Shown one piece after another: positions 18,348 through 27,834 of a stretch of 64,000 nt of DNA. The notes beneath the pieces are model-generated. The model saw nothing but the letters and a program-made list of their open reading frames with translations. It was not told the DNA's origin and did no database searches. The stretch's first letter is position 1. Each line of letters starts with the position of its first letter. A program made the translations under genes and the position numbers. The DNA comes from Nitrospirota bacterium (GTDB lineage: Bacteria; Nitrospirota; Nitrospiria; Nitrospirales; Nitrospiraceae), in assembly GCA_030684575.1 (NCBI GenBank), contig JAUXVD010000008.1:558001-622000 (forward strand), given 5' to 3'.

Positions 18348-21029
18348 ATGGCCTCTCATTCTCGGACCGCCTCCGCTTCTTCACCACCGATCCTCGCAGA
18401 ACAGCAGCGCCTCGAAGAGGATGCGAAGCGCCAGCGTCATTGGAAACGGTGGGGCCCCTATGTCAGCGAGCGGGCCTGGGGGACCGTGCGCGAGGACTAC
18501 AGCCAGAACGGGACCGCCTGGGAGGCGTTTCCCCATGACCATGCCAGGTCCCGCGCCTATCGCTGGAACGAGGACGGCCTCGCCGGCATCTGCGATCGCC
18601 ACCAGATGATCTGTTTTGCGATTGCCTTATGGAACGGGCGAGACCCGATTCTGAAGGAACGAGTCTTCGGTCTTACCGGCAACGAGGGCAATCACGGCGA
18701 GGACGTGAAGGAGTGCTACTTCTATCTGGACTCCACGCCGACCCATTCCTACATGAAATATCTCTATAAGTATCCGCAGGCGGCATTTCCCTATAGCCGG
18801 CTGGTCGAAGAGAATCGTTGTCGGGGGCGTCAGGATCCGGAGTTCGAACTCATCGACAGCGGTGTCTTCGACGACAACCGGTACTTCGACGTCTTTGTGG
18901 AATATGCCAAGGCGTCGCCGGAAGACTTGTGTATCCGTATCCAAGTTGTGAATCGTGGCCCCGAGCCGGCCGAACTCACGTTGCTGCCGACGATCTGGTT
19001 TCGCAACACCTGGTCCTGGGGATCGGACATTCGGCGTCCCCGGCTCAAGCAAGGAGAGCCGACGGACCAGATGAGCGTCATCGAGACGCAGCACGAATAT
19101 TATGGCTTGCGCCGGTTACTCTGCGAAGGCGAACCCACTTTGCTCTTCACGGAAAATGACACCAACAGCCGCCGGCTCTACGGCGATCAAGAAGGTCCCC
19201 GGTACGTGAAGGACAGTTTTCACGATTATGTCGTGCAGGGTGAGAAGGACGCGGTCAATCCTGACCACCTGGGCACTAAAGCCGCGGCCCAATATGTACT
19301 CAGGCTTGCCCCCGGCGAGACCAGGACCATTCGTTTGCGATTGACCAACGAAGCACAGAGCCCGGGTGTCGCAACTCCGGACTTCGATGCCGTATTTACG
19401 ACACGTACCCAGGAGGCGAACGAGTTCTATGACCGTCTTGCCCCGAGCCATCTGTCGGAAGACGCGCGCCTGGTGCAGCGGCAAGCCTTTGCCGGTCTGC
19501 TCTGGAGCAAACAATTTTATCACTACGATGTGAACCGATGGCTCAAGGGCGATCAGGTGGGGCAGGCACCCTCGCGTGAACGGCTGCGCGGTCGCAACTC
19601 GGACTGGACGCACCTCTATAACGCCGATGTCGTCTCGATGCCTGACAAATGGGAGTACCCCTGGTACGCGGCGTGGGATCTCGCATTTCACTGTATCCCG
19701 CTCGCGCTGGTCGACCCGACGTTCGCCAAGGAACAGCTCGTCCTCATGCTGCGCGAATGGTACATGCATCCGAACGGACAGATTCCGGCCTATGAATGGG
19801 CGCTCGGCGACGTGAATCCGCCGGTCCATGCCTGGGCGGCCTGGCGCGTTTATAAGATCGATAAGAAACGCACCGGCGTCGGGGATCGTCGCTTCTTGGA
19901 GCGCGTCTTTCACAAACTGCTGCTGAACTTTACTTGGTGGGTGAACCGGAAAGATGCCGACGGGAAGAACATCTTCCAAGGCGGCTTTCTCGGCCTCGAC
20001 AACATCGGGGTGTTCGATCGGAGCGCGCCGCTGCCGACCGGTGGCCACATTGAACAGTCGGACGCCACTAGTTGGATGGGCATGTATTGCCTCAATATGC
20101 TGACGATGGCACTGGAGCTGGCGCGAGACAACCAGTCCTACGAAGACGTGGCCAGCAAGTTCTTCGAACATTTCGTCTACATCTGCCGCGCCATGAACAA
20201 TATCGGCGGCGAGAAGATCGAACTGTGGGATCGTGAGGACGGCTTCTTCTACGACGTGCTGCACCTGCCGAACGGGGAAACCACACATATGAAGGTCCGT
20301 TCAATGGTCGGCCTGATCCCTCTGTTCGCGGTCGAGACGCTGGATTCCGAGCTCATCGATAGCCTTCCCCGGTTCAAACATCGCATGCAGTGGTTTATCG
20401 AAAACCGGCCGGACTTTGCGCAGCATCTCGAAACGCAGTCCTACGACGGAGGCGTGCGGCGGTTTCTGTCGCTCGTGAGTCGCGATCGGCTGAAATCCGT
20501 CTTGGGGTATCTGCTGGACGAAGAGGAGTTCCTTTCCCCTTATGGCATTCGCGCTCTCTCGCGTTATCACAAAGATCATCCCTACGTGGTCTCGGTCATG
20601 GGCCATGAACATCGCGTGGACTATGAGCCGGCGGAATCAGGGACAGGCTTGTTCGGGGGCAATTCGAATTGGCGAGGCCCGATCTGGTTCCCGGTTAACT
20701 ATCTCCTGATCGAGTCGCTGCAAAAGTTTCACTACTATCTCGGCGACCAGTACCAGGTGGAGTATCCGACAGGATCTGGCCGCTATACCACGCTTTGGCA
20801 AGTGGCGGCTGAGATCTCACGCCGTTTGACTCATATCTTCCTCCGGAACGCCGAAGGGAAACGTCCCGCGTTCGGCGGTGCAACGCGATTTCAGGACGAT
20901 CCGCATTGGCGCAACAATGTGTTGTTCTACGAGTACTTCCATGGAGACAACGGGGCAGGCATCGGTGCAAGCCATCAGACGGGATGGACGGGATTGGTGG
21001 CAAAGCTGATTCAGCAATCCGGGGAGTGA
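18348..21029 (+). CDS. MGH1-like / GH63-type glucosidase
   Basis: A large cytosolic 893-residue glycoside hydrolase. The ATG at 18348 follows GAAGGAG at ideal spacing; upstream in-frame codons carry no similarity. The N-terminal part ([35 protein letters not shown]) and the central [13 protein letters not shown] with later [11 protein letters not shown] and [11 protein letters not shown] blocks are typical of the GH63/MGH1-like (alpha/alpha)6 family that removes alpha-linked glucose. There is no signal peptide, so it works on intracellular sugars such as glycogen fragments or glucosylated solutes. A debranching-enzyme gene follows about 100 bases later on the same strand, which suggests a shared role in alpha-glucan use. 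Confidence 0.88.
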   Translation: MASHSRTASASSPPILAEQQRLEEDAKRQRHWKRWGPYVSERAWGTVREDYSQNGTAWEAFPHDHARSRAYRWNEDGLAGICDRHQMICFAIALWNGRDPILKERVFGLTGNEGNHGEDVKECYFYLDSTPTHSYMKYLYKYPQAAFPYSRLVEENRCRGRQDPEFELIDSGVFDDNRYFDVFVEYAKASPEDLCIRIQVVNRGPEPAELTLLPTIWFRNTWSWGSDIRRPRLKQGEPTDQMSVIETQHEYYGLRRLLCEGEPTLLFTENDTNSRRLYGDQEGPRYVKDSFHDYVVQGEKDAVNPDHLGTKAAAQYVLRLAPGETRTIRLRLTNEAQSPGVATPDFDAVFTTRTQEANEFYDRLAPSHLSEDARLVQRQAFAGLLWSKQFYHYDVNRWLKGDQVGQAPSRERLRGRNSDWTHLYNADVVSMPDKWEYPWYAAWDLAFHCIPLALVDPTFAKEQLVLMLREWYMHPNGQIPAYEWALGDVNPPVHAWAAWRVYKIDKKRTGVGDRRFLERVFHKLLLNFTWWVNRKDADGKNIFQGGFLGLDNIGVFDRSAPLPTGGHIEQSDATSWMGMYCLNMLTMALELARDNQSYEDVASKFFEHFVYICRAMNNIGGEKIELWDREDGFFYDVLHLPNGETTHMKVRSMVGLIPLFAVETLDSELIDSLPRFKHRMQWFIENRPDFAQHLETQSYDGGVRRFLSLVSRDRLKSVLGYLLDEEEFLSPYGIRALSRYHKDHPYVVSVMGHEHRVDYEPAESGTGLFGGNSNWRGPIWFPVNYLLIESLQKFHYYLGDQYQVEYPTGSGRYTTLWQVAAEISRRLTHIFLRNAEGKRPAFGGATRFQDDPHWRNNVLFYEYFHGDNGAGIGASHQTGWTGLVAKLIQQSGE

Positions 21030-21033
21030 CGAA

Positions 21034-21118
21034 GCCGTCAGCTATCAGCGATCAGTCGGAGAGGGAAGCGGGATTGTTCTTTCTGAGGCTGTAAACTAAC
21101 GGCTGATAGCGAACAGCT
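21034..21118. repeat. Self-complementary intergenic spacer
   Basis: The gap between the two glucan genes carries inverted words: gctatcagc at 21041-21049 and gctgatagc at 21102-21110 (9 of 9), with further cagc/gctg words around them. It could fold into a hairpin with a long loop. Spacers of similar design occur at 41281-41340 and 54222-54340. Confidence 0.5.
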
Positions 21119-21130
21119 GGGATTCGCAGT

Positions 21131-23113
21131 ATGAAGGTGAACGCCCAAGATTGCCAAAATCTTGATCGAGCCTTGAGTCTCGAATGGCTCGACACGAACG
21201 GACGAGGAGGGTTTGCCTCCGGCACGGTTGCGGGGGCGAATAGGCGGCGCTATCACGCATTGTTGCTTGTGGCCCGCAAGCCGCCGAGCGAACGGTTCGT
21301 TCTGGTCAACCATCTTGAAGAATGGGTGGAGGTCAACGGTCGGACGATTCCCCTCTCGACCAATTGTTATCCTGGTGCCATCTATCCTGATGGATACAAA
21401 TCATGTAGCAGTTTTACCACCGATCCCTGGCCGACCTGGACCTATGACTGTGCCGGGGCTTCAATCCAACGAGAAATTCTCTGCGTTCAGGGGCGTGATC
21501 TCGTTATCGTCCGATGGCGTCTCCAGAAAAAATCGAAATTTCCCGTCACGCTCCTCGTACGTCCGATGCTGAGCGGGCGCGACTACCATTCCACGCATCA
21601 TGAAAACGCAGGACTCGACAGTCGTTTCTTGGAAAGCGACCAGACTGTAACCTGGCATCCCTATCATGATCTGCCGGCGGTGCATGCGTTCCATGCCGGA
21701 ATGTACCGTCATGATCCTAGGTGGTTTCAACAGGTTCAATTCACCGTCGATCAGCAGCGCGGGCTTGATTACGAAGAAGATTGGTGGTCGCCAGGCGAGT
21801 TTGCCGATCAGCTCAAAGCCAGCGAAGACGCGACCCTGGTCTTTACCACCGAGACCGTGAACGCCCTCGATGTCGCCGCCCTGATCGATGTCGAGCGGGA
21901 GCGCCGCACCCGTCTTCAAAAATCAGCCTCCAGTCGTGATCCATTGGCACATCAACTGTGGCGCGCTGCGGAACATTATCTGTCACAAAGAGGGAACCAG
22001 CAGACGGTCATTGCCGGGTATCCCTGGTTCACTGATTGGGGGAGAGATACGTTTATCTCGTTGCCAGGCCTCTGTCTCGTCACCGGCCGAGCGGATATCG
22101 CCTGGCAAGTCATCGAATCTTTTGCTGCGCATGTCTCGGAAGGTATGGTGCCCAATCGGTTCCCGGACGTCGGTGAGCAGCCGGAGTACAACACGATCGA
22201 TGCTTCGCTGTGGTTTATTCATGCGATCGATCGCTATCTTGCGGCGTCAGGAGAAGAGGCACGAGTTCGTGAGATCGCCTGGCCTGCGGTGAAAGAGATT
22301 CTCGACGGCTATCGACGAGGCACGCGCTACGGGATCAGGATGGACGAGGATGGGTTGATTGCAGGCGGAGTTTCCGGTACGCAGTTGACCTGGATGGACG
22401 CGAAGGTCGGCGACTGGGTCGTCACGCCGCGCCATGGAAAGCCAGTGGAAATCCAGGCCCTCTGGGTCCGAGCCTTGGCGGTGGGTGATACCCTTGCGCG
22501 CCGATTCGATGAAGCGGATTACGCCGATCGGTGCCGGAATGATCGCACTCGTGCGATTGTGTCATTCCGGAATCGATTCTGGTACGAGCAGGGCGGGTAC
22601 CTCTACGATGTGATCGATGGGCCGGAGGGGAATGATGCGTCGCTTCGGCCCAATCAACTCTATGCCATCTCCCTCGTTGACGACCTGGTCCCGCGCGACT
22701 GTGCAGAGCAGATTCTTCGTCTCGTGGAATTGCAACTCCTGACACCGGTGGGGCTCCGTACGCTCTCGCCTGCCGATAGCCGCTATCGCCCCCGCTATGA
22801 GGGTGGTGTGCTGGAGCGAGATGGAGCCTATCATCAAGGCACGGTCTGGCCCTTCTTGCTGGGTCCCTTTGTGACTGCCTGGATGAAAATATTCGGCCAA
22901 AGCACCGCGGTACGCAACAAAGCTCGTAGTTTTCTCACGGGCCTTGAGGCCCATCTGCAGGAAGCTTGTCTAGGGCAGGTCTCAGAAATCTTCGATGCAG
23001 AGGCTCCGTACCATCCCCGAGGCTGTTTCGCCCAAGCCTGGTCGGTGGCAGAACCGCTCCGAGCGCTGATCGAAGATCTTGATGTTCAGACCGATGCTGG
23101 AAAATCGCGGTAA
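21131..23113 (+). CDS. Glycogen debranching enzyme-type amylo-alpha-1,6-glucosidase
   Basis: A 660-residue cytosolic protein. The N-terminal GDE domain (about 15-260) begins EWLDTNGRGGFASGTVAGANRR, a hallmark of this family. The C-terminal (alpha/alpha)6 catalytic domain (about 285-650) carries AGYPWFTDWGRDTFISLPGL, NRFPD, YNTIDASLWF and YHQGTVWPFLLGP, the conserved active-site loops. It removes alpha-1,6-linked glucose at branch points. It follows the MGH1-like glucosidase and is probably co-expressed with it. No glycogen synthase or branching enzyme lies in the window, so the substrate may be made elsewhere. Confidence 0.93.
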   Translation: MKVNAQDCQNLDRALSLEWLDTNGRGGFASGTVAGANRRRYHALLLVARKPPSERFVLVNHLEEWVEVNGRTIPLSTNCYPGAIYPDGYKSCSSFTTDPWPTWTYDCAGASIQREILCVQGRDLVIVRWRLQKKSKFPVTLLVRPMLSGRDYHSTHHENAGLDSRFLESDQTVTWHPYHDLPAVHAFHAGMYRHDPRWFQQVQFTVDQQRGLDYEEDWWSPGEFADQLKASEDATLVFTTETVNALDVAALIDVERERRTRLQKSASSRDPLAHQLWRAAEHYLSQRGNQQTVIAGYPWFTDWGRDTFISLPGLCLVTGRADIAWQVIESFAAHVSEGMVPNRFPDVGEQPEYNTIDASLWFIHAIDRYLAASGEEARVREIAWPAVKEILDGYRRGTRYGIRMDEDGLIAGGVSGTQLTWMDAKVGDWVVTPRHGKPVEIQALWVRALAVGDTLARRFDEADYADRCRNDRTRAIVSFRNRFWYEQGGYLYDVIDGPEGNDASLRPNQLYAISLVDDLVPRDCAEQILRLVELQLLTPVGLRTLSPADSRYRPRYEGGVLERDGAYHQGTVWPFLLGPFVTAWMKIFGQSTAVRNKARSFLTGLEAHLQEACLGQVSEIFDAEAPYHPRGCFAQAWSVAEPLRALIEDLDVQTDAGKSR

Positions 23114-23348
23114 AACAAGTGGTTGTGCGGCAGCGTAAGGAAATGGCCTCTCCATCAACTCAGCGGAAGAAGGGGCGATCAGTGCTACGGGGGCGAGGTA
23201 GGGATGCGCCGCTCAATCCCTGATTTGTTCTTGTGAGGGGAGGTGCAGTTCGTTTCTCGAGTTCTTCTCTTTTCACCTTGGATTTGCCGTTCTCGCAGGC
23301 CGTGACCAGCTCATCCTCTTTGTTAATAGCGGTAATGATTCGCGCGCG

Positions 23349-23558
23349 CTAATCTGTGCGAGAACGTCGTGAACGGAAGACCAGGATCATGGCAATCAAC
23401 GCCATGAACGGGCCGAAGACGAACGCTCCGGTCATCGCGGCCTCCACTGAGTTGTCATGGGTGTTGCTGGAAAGAACTTCGATGAGCAGCATCCCGCTAA
23501 ACAGCCCAACGAGATACCTGCTGATGGCTGCCAACAGAGCGCGTCTAAAGGTTTTCAC
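23349..23558 (-). CDS. Small two-helix membrane protein, unknown
   Basis: A 69-residue protein I do not recognise. It has a basic start (MKTFRRALLAAISR), a first hydrophobic segment (about 15-28), a polar loop (SSNTHDNSVEA), a second hydrophobic segment (about 41-61) and a basic end (FRSRRSRTD). This pattern is typical of a real inner-membrane protein with both ends inside. It has no same-strand neighbour close enough for an operon. The 235 bases before it, after the debranching gene, show nothing I can name. Confidence 0.5.
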   Translation of the reverse strand: MKTFRRALLAAISRYLVGLFSGMLLIEVLSSNTHDNSVEAAMTGAFVFGPFMALIAMILVFRSRRSRTD

Positions 23559-23764
23559 AGGAGTAGGCTACGGGACAGAGGATGTCGTATCAACGGTGAG
23601 GAAGTATGATCGGGCGCTGCGAATCGATCGCGATTGTGGAATGCGAGTTATCGTACCCAGGCCATAGCCAGGTGCGGTCTGAAGCGTATCCATGAACACC
23701 GGTTCGATCATTGCCGAAACCAGCAGGTGCGAGAACAACGCTCCGCTGTCTACCGGTCCGAGAA

Positions 23765-23944
23765 TTATGCCGTGGCTTCTTCTACTTCTTTCGCGGCTAT
23801 GGCGGCAAGGCTATTTCTACGGTTATTGGAGATTGTCCGATCGATGACCGCGCCGCAGTTGATACATTTCCAGGCATAAAATACCAAGAAGAAGTCTGAA
23901 AATCGTTCCAACATCATCAGGCCTGTGCACTTTGGACAATCCAT
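23765..23944 (-). CDS. Small zinc-ribbon protein
   Basis: A 59-residue protein starting at MDCPKCTGLMMLERF, with AAAGGAG upstream at good spacing. A longer in-frame version from 24028 would add 28 residues with no family character. Two CxxC pairs (C3/C6 in CPKC and a second in CINCGAVID) about 30 residues apart make a zinc ribbon, with an aromatic segment (FFLVFYAWK) between them. The C-terminal tail is basic then acidic. It could be a small nucleic-acid or protein-binding accessory factor; the partner is unknown. Confidence 0.7.
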   Translation of the reverse strand: MDCPKCTGLMMLERFSDFFLVFYAWKCINCGAVIDRTISNNRRNSLAAIAAKEVEEATA

Positions 23945-24279
23945 TGTCGTCTCTCCTTTGGTTAGATAGGCGAACTTGTACGATGGTAAAGCAATTTGCG
24001 ATCCAGGTTGGCAAGATCGCAATATCAATAACTTAGCACTGTGGTGACTACTTATACGTACAATCCTGTACGCTCTGCTGCATTTATGCTTTCAATTTTG
24101 TGCAGCAGTCGTCTTTTGGTGAGAACGAAGGTGGGATGACGTCGAAAATATGGATATGAATACGTGCAGAAGCAATCTTTACCGTCGCTCGCTCTTCAGT
24201 AAGCCACCAAGGAAGTGAGTTGTGAAATGGTTTCCGAGGGAGGATCGCGTACTCGGTGAAGTGGTCTCTGCGCCCAGCG

Positions 24280-24311
24280 CGCCAGGGCCTCTTTCATAGG
24301 AGGCCCTGGCG
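24280..24311. terminator. Perfect hairpin 3' of the secreted beta-sandwich gene
   Basis: A perfect 12-bp GC-rich stem (24280-24291 with 24300-24311) with an 8-nt loop, 25 bases beyond the stop of the minus-strand gene ending at 24336. There is no T run on that strand. It is probably a terminator or mRNA-end structure. Apart from it, 23945-24335 holds no gene I can support. Confidence 0.6.
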
Positions 24312-24335
24312 GCTTGAAGGTGTTCGGTCTCAGTG

Positions 24336-24689
24336 CTACTGCACTTCGACGGTGATGGTCTGGCTTGCCGAGACGAGTTTGTGATCTTTGTTGGCGCCGG
24401 TCACGGTGATCTGGTGTTTTCCTTTGCTCAGACCCTTGAATGATCCGGGAAAACCCTTCTGATATTGAGTGTCCAGGTAAACGTGGGCATGAGCGGCCTC
24501 AGAGCCCTTGGTCAACTCGTACTTCAGTTCGAAGCTATCAGAGACCTTATCTCCATCCTTGGGAGAGGTGATAACCAGCTTCGACCCGTCCTCGATCGGG
24601 GCATCTGCCGCGAAGACCGGCGCTCCGCTGAGCGCACCCACCAACGCGATGCCCAATCCCATGAATCCAATACGTCCCATCATCTGCAT
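24336..24689 (-). CDS. Secreted Ig-like beta-sandwich protein
   Basis: A 117-residue exported protein with AAGGAG before the ATG. The signal peptide covers about 1-28 (cut after APVFA). The mature part, LVITSPKDGDKVSDSFELKY and then HAHVYLD, GFPGSFKGLSKGKHQITV and QTITVEVQ, reads as a single seven-strand beta-sandwich. It recalls DUF4399-type periplasmic domains with their short His-containing strand. No catalytic site is visible. The role is unknown; binding of a metal or small ligand through the HAH region is only a suggestion. Confidence 0.75.
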   Translation of the reverse strand: MQMMGRIGFMGLGIALVGALSGAPVFAADAPIEDGSKLVITSPKDGDKVSDSFELKYELTKGSEAAHAHVYLDTQYQKGFPGSFKGLSKGKHQITVTGANKDHKLVSASQTITVEVQ

Positions 24690-25353
24690 AACTGCCTCCT
24701 TGTGTGAACTGAGCTGAATGGCGGCTATACCTTACCACCCACTACGGACGACTTTCTTCTCCGGATGCATTTTTCTTTGTACGCGTGAGTCCCTTTCTTC
24801 GACTCCCTCCCAGCATCAAGGAGTTCTGTGAATGTGGGGGAGAGGCAATGTCGATGGTGGTAAGCAATGGATGGTGGTAACGCTTGCGCTGGGCCGTTAT
24901 GCGCTGGTTTTTCGCGCGACGGATGGAGAGGGAACAGTCCAAACATCGATCGAGCAAGATCCTGCTCCGGACGGTGCGACCGGACTCCATGAGATTTCCG
25001 TGACGGTTGCCCGGAAAATATTCACGCGGTTTATTTTTCGGCGATAGGACAGGCAGTGATGTGCCTTGAGCGGGGAGGCTATTTTCTGTCTGCTGTATGA
25101 TGAAATCCTCCGTCCTTTCTCCTGTTCTGGCTTGATATTCTCGGTTGGCACTCGTTACTGAAAAAGGTCTGCAGATCGGCAGTGCCGTTCAGCTCTATAT
25201 CCCAGTTTGCTGGTCGAGGAGCATTCGCGGGCGCGCTCGTTTGTTCACTCCCCCGCTCTTGGTGGGGACTGGCCATTTAGAGCGGCGAATCCTTGACGTG
25301 GGGATCGCGTGGACACTACACTTTTCGAATGCTGGTATTTAAGGAGGTGCTCC
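24690..25353. other. 664-bp spacer without a supported gene
   Basis: This gap between divergent genes has short open frames on both strands (one at 24832-25047, plus strand), but none has a ribosome site, a recognisable family or a convincing composition. The last part must hold the promoter of the MarR-like gene, whose strong ribosome site is at 25341-25349. I see no tRNA, array or clear repeat. Confidence 0.5.
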
Positions 25354-26046
25354 ATGGCTGAATTGCGCGTACTCAATAGCGGGAAGAAGTCATCATCATT
25401 GCAGGATGCGGTTGCAATGACCTCTCAGTTGGTGGCCGGTCTGGAAAAGATCGGGCTGGCGATGAAAAGCCGGACATGGCGACGTGAAGGTCGAGCAGGT
25501 CTCGGTCCATTGCAGCGGCAGGTCCTCACGCTCCTTCGATCTAAGCCTGGTCAACGTGCGACTGTGTCGACTGTCGCGAACGAGCTGGCAGTCAGGCTTC
25601 CCACTGCGTCGGAAGTTATTGCGACGCTCGAGCGAAAGCAGTTGGTCCGGCGGCGGCGAGACACGAGCGATGGACGGGTGGTGACGGCGCAATTGACGGC
25701 GAAAGGAAACCGGTCCTGCACTCCTTCTCCCGGTATGCCGGATCGGCTGGCGACGGCGACGGACACCCTTTCATCATCGGAGCAAGTGCTCCTCCTCACG
25801 TCCTTAGTGAAGGTGATTCGCAGCCTCCAGGAGCAGGGGGAGATTTCTGTCGCGCGGATGTGTATCTCCTGTCAGTATTTTCGCCCCAACCACTATGACA
25901 ACGCCGATCGGCCGCATCACTGCGACTATTTGAACGCGTCGTTCGGGGATCGTTCGCTTCGTTTGGATTGCCATGAATACGAGGCGGCTCCGGTCGCGCA
26001 GGTTGATGCGGCCTGGACCAACTTTTCCCGTTCACGTATCGCCTAG
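25354..26046 (+). CDS. MarR-like regulator with C-terminal cysteine cluster
   Basis: A 230-residue protein beginning after an excellent AAGGAGGTG site at 25341-25349. A winged helix-turn-helix of the MarR type covers about 45-135 (LGPLQRQVLTLL, ANELAVRLPTASEVIATLERKQLVRRRRDTSDGR). It ends in a separate module with CISCQYFRP, HHCDYLN and LRLDCHEYEA: four cysteines plus histidines that could bind zinc or an iron-sulfur cluster. The extra module suggests sensing of metal, oxygen or nitrogen oxides. The likely target is itself or a nearby gene. No obvious dimer operator was found by eye. Confidence 0.82.
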   Translation: MAELRVLNSGKKSSSLQDAVAMTSQLVAGLEKIGLAMKSRTWRREGRAGLGPLQRQVLTLLRSKPGQRATVSTVANELAVRLPTASEVIATLERKQLVRRRRDTSDGRVVTAQLTAKGNRSCTPSPGMPDRLATATDTLSSSEQVLLLTSLVKVIRSLQEQGEISVARMCISCQYFRPNHYDNADRPHHCDYLNASFGDRSLRLDCHEYEAAPVAQVDAAWTNFSRSRIA

Positions 26047-26127
26047 CGTTTGTCTTTCGGCTGTTCGTGCGAAGGTGTTTTGTGTTGGTCAGGGAGTAGG
26101 GGAAGGATGCGTGAAGGAAGAACAGCC

Positions 26128-26340
26128 ATGTCTGTGAAGAAAGGCTCGAACGACTCGTCTAAGGATGAATGGCTCGGGGCTGAATCCCATATGCCGAATC
26201 TCAATCGTGAGCTTCGTCGGCGTGAGCCAAGGCGAACGGGCGTTCCGCCCTTGTGGATGATCGGTGTCTTCTTCGCTGCTGGTCTCGCGGCAGGAGGTTT
26301 GGCGATGCGTCTTATCGACCGAAGGTTTCGACCCTCCTAA
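26128..26340 (+). CDS. Small single-pass membrane protein, unknown
   Basis: A 70-residue protein from the ATG at 26128, preceded by AAGGAAG; an in-frame ATG at 26107 is possible. The N-terminal half is hydrophilic and charged (SVKKGSNDSSKDEW, then RELRRREPRR). It is followed by one membrane helix (PPLWMIGVFFAAGLAAGGLAM) and a basic end (RLIDRRFRPS). It lies 81 bases after the MarR-like gene on the same strand and may be controlled by it. I do not recognise a family. Confidence 0.5.
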   Translation: MSVKKGSNDSSKDEWLGAESHMPNLNRELRRREPRRTGVPPLWMIGVFFAAGLAAGGLAMRLIDRRFRPS

Positions 26341-26358
26341 CGGATTGCTACAACGTCA

Positions 26359-26383
26359 CACGTGCCAGAAGTTCTGGCGCGTG
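26359..26383. terminator. Hairpin between convergent genes
   Basis: A nearly perfect palindrome, 12 bases each side of a single G (CACGTGCCAGAA / TTCTGGCGCGTG, one G-T), placed between the small membrane-protein gene and the lipoprotein gene that converge here. It could end transcription from both sides; neither side has a long T run. Confidence 0.55.
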
Positions 26384-26406
26384 CCTCCTCCTGGTTTCAT
26401 CTCTCC

Positions 26407-26964
26407 TCAACGCAGTCCTTTTCGATACAACAGGTAATCAGCTTCGATCTGCGTGAGCAGGTCATCCAACGCGGCTTGGACAGCCTCTGCGATGGGGTCC
26501 TGATCCGAAGACGTGATCCACCGAACGCTCGATCCCATCGCTTCTTTTTCCACCAAATAGGATTTGATCGGCGGCTTGTCCGATGGGCCCAGGTCTGATT
26601 CCAAGCGGAGACGGTAGCGATAGTTGCCGCGGGATCGCATTGTTAGCCAGGCGTTGACGGTCAGGGTGAGATCGGCAGGTTTGTCGCCTGCCGAGGCAAA
26701 GGTCTGACGCGATTGGATGTAGTCGATCGTGGCGGCGCGTAAGTCTTCTGCCGGCCATTCCATCAAGGCGATGCCCGGCATATGGTCGGCTCCTTCCAAG
26801 GCGACAAAGGGGACCACGACCGAGAGGGATTGAGGGATGATGGTCGGTGACACAGCTGAGGGCGCAGGGGCCACGTGAATGCGATGGCCACAGCCCCAGC
26901 TGAACAGCAGGAGCCCGCTGAGAATATATCCTGTGGATTGGCGCCGGAGACGGTTTCTGTTCAC
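26407..26964 (-). CDS. Lipoprotein, unknown
   Basis: A 185-residue protein with a lipoprotein signal: basic start, hydrophobic YILSGLLLFSW and a lipobox ending at the cysteine in SWGCGHR. The mature part has an alternating hydrophobic pattern (LSVVVPFVAL, DLTLTVNAWL, YRYRLRLESDL) followed by a helical end (AVQAALDDLLTQIEADYLLY). This resembles small outer-membrane auxiliary lipoproteins, but I cannot name a family. Its start overlaps the stop of the next upstream gene by four bases (ATGA), so the two lipoproteins are co-translated and probably work together in the envelope. Confidence 0.7.
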   Translation of the reverse strand: MNRNRLRRQSTGYILSGLLLFSWGCGHRIHVAPAPSAVSPTIIPQSLSVVVPFVALEGADHMPGIALMEWPAEDLRAATIDYIQSRQTFASAGDKPADLTLTVNAWLTMRSRGNYRYRLRLESDLGPSDKPPIKSYLVEKEAMGSSVRWITSSDQDPIAEAVQAALDDLLTQIEADYLLYRKGLR

Positions 26965-27449
26965 GGGTTCGTCGTGGCGGGCGTGGGTGGATTGAGCATG
27001 TCCAAATCTTTCAAAGCGCGCAGGGCCTGTTCACGATAGGGCTGGTCTGTGGGATTCGTATAAGTATCGATCACGCGTCGATAGGTGGCGCGGGCTTGAG
27101 GGTACTGGCGCTTAATGGCGAAGTATTGGCCCAATGCGAGCCAGTTTGTAGCCGAGGCTTCATTGGCAGTTTTCATCAACGCAAACTCTCGCTCGACATG
27201 CGTCGTGCCTTGTTGAGCGGCCCGTTTCTTGACGGTGTCTCCCATCTGGCTTGCCATGGCTTCAATCTGCTCGTTGGCTCGGATCGCGGATTCTACGCGA
27301 TTGGTTTTCAGGTTGTCATAAAACGTCTCAGCATGATTCTTGATCAGGTCCGCTCGTTCCTGGTAGGTATCGTGGGCGCAACTCGCAACGAGCAGGCCGC
27401 AGGCGACGAGCAGAATTGATGTACAGGGTACGAATCTTGGGCTGGTCAT
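26961..27449 (-). CDS. Lipoprotein with a TPR-like helical body
   Basis: A 162-residue protein: signal with lipobox LLVASC, then an all-helical body. The last helices (NWLALGQYFAIKRQYPQARATYRRVIDTYTN, split here by eye into two) have the spacing of a tetratricopeptide repeat, suggesting a protein-binding surface. The tail is Pro/Thr-rich. Translation is coupled to the following lipoprotein gene through an ATGA overlap. The pair is probably periplasmic, at the inner face of the outer membrane. Confidence 0.72.
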   Translation of the reverse strand: MTSPRFVPCTSILLVACGLLVASCAHDTYQERADLIKNHAETFYDNLKTNRVESAIRANEQIEAMASQMGDTVKKRAAQQGTTHVEREFALMKTANEASATNWLALGQYFAIKRQYPQARATYRRVIDTYTNPTDQPYREQALRALKDLDMLNPPTPATTNP

Positions 27450-27619
27450 GAGTCATGCTCCTTGGGTCTCTACCGGGTGAAGGGTCAACGCCTTCGGCAG
27501 GGTTTATCCTACCGAATTCGGAGCGGAAACGCGACCAGCTCCCTGGCCTTCGGCTGGCTCTAGTGACACATGAGTCTGAAGTATGATAAGAATCCACTTC
27601 GTTTTGCGGATCCCGTTTC

Positions 27620-27697
27620 GTCCCCATCGTCTAGCCTGGCCTAGGACATTGCCCTTTCAAGGCAGTAACACGGGTTCAAATCCCGTTGGGGACACCA
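27620..27697 (+). tRNA. tRNA-Glu (TTC)
   Basis: Acceptor GTCCCCA pairs fully with TGGGGAC. The anticodon stem-loop is TTGCC-CTTTCAA-GGCAG with anticodon TTC; the T arm is ACGGG-TTCAAAT-CCCGT; CCA is encoded. The D loop is long, giving 78 nt in all. It lies between the lipoprotein pair (opposite strand) and the SUMF1-like gene. Confidence 0.95.
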
Positions 27698-27834
27698 CTT
27701 TTCTCTCCTGCTCTCTCGTTGCCGGCTCGCTGTTTCAACCCTCTCGCTCCGTTGAGTTTGCCTCCTAAGCTGGATACACTGACTGGCAGTGGCTCGGTGA
27801 CCGCTTCTCGCATGTTGCCGTGATGGAGGTGGCG

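Noticed and set aside
19116-20288. A 390-codon minus-strand frame opposite the MGH1-like glucosidase
   Set aside because: It is the mirror of a conserved enzyme gene with strong codon bias; no ribosome site or family.
24832-25047. A 71-codon plus-strand frame in the 24.7-25.3 kb spacer
   Set aside because: No ribosome site and no recognisable domain; it could not be told apart from chance.
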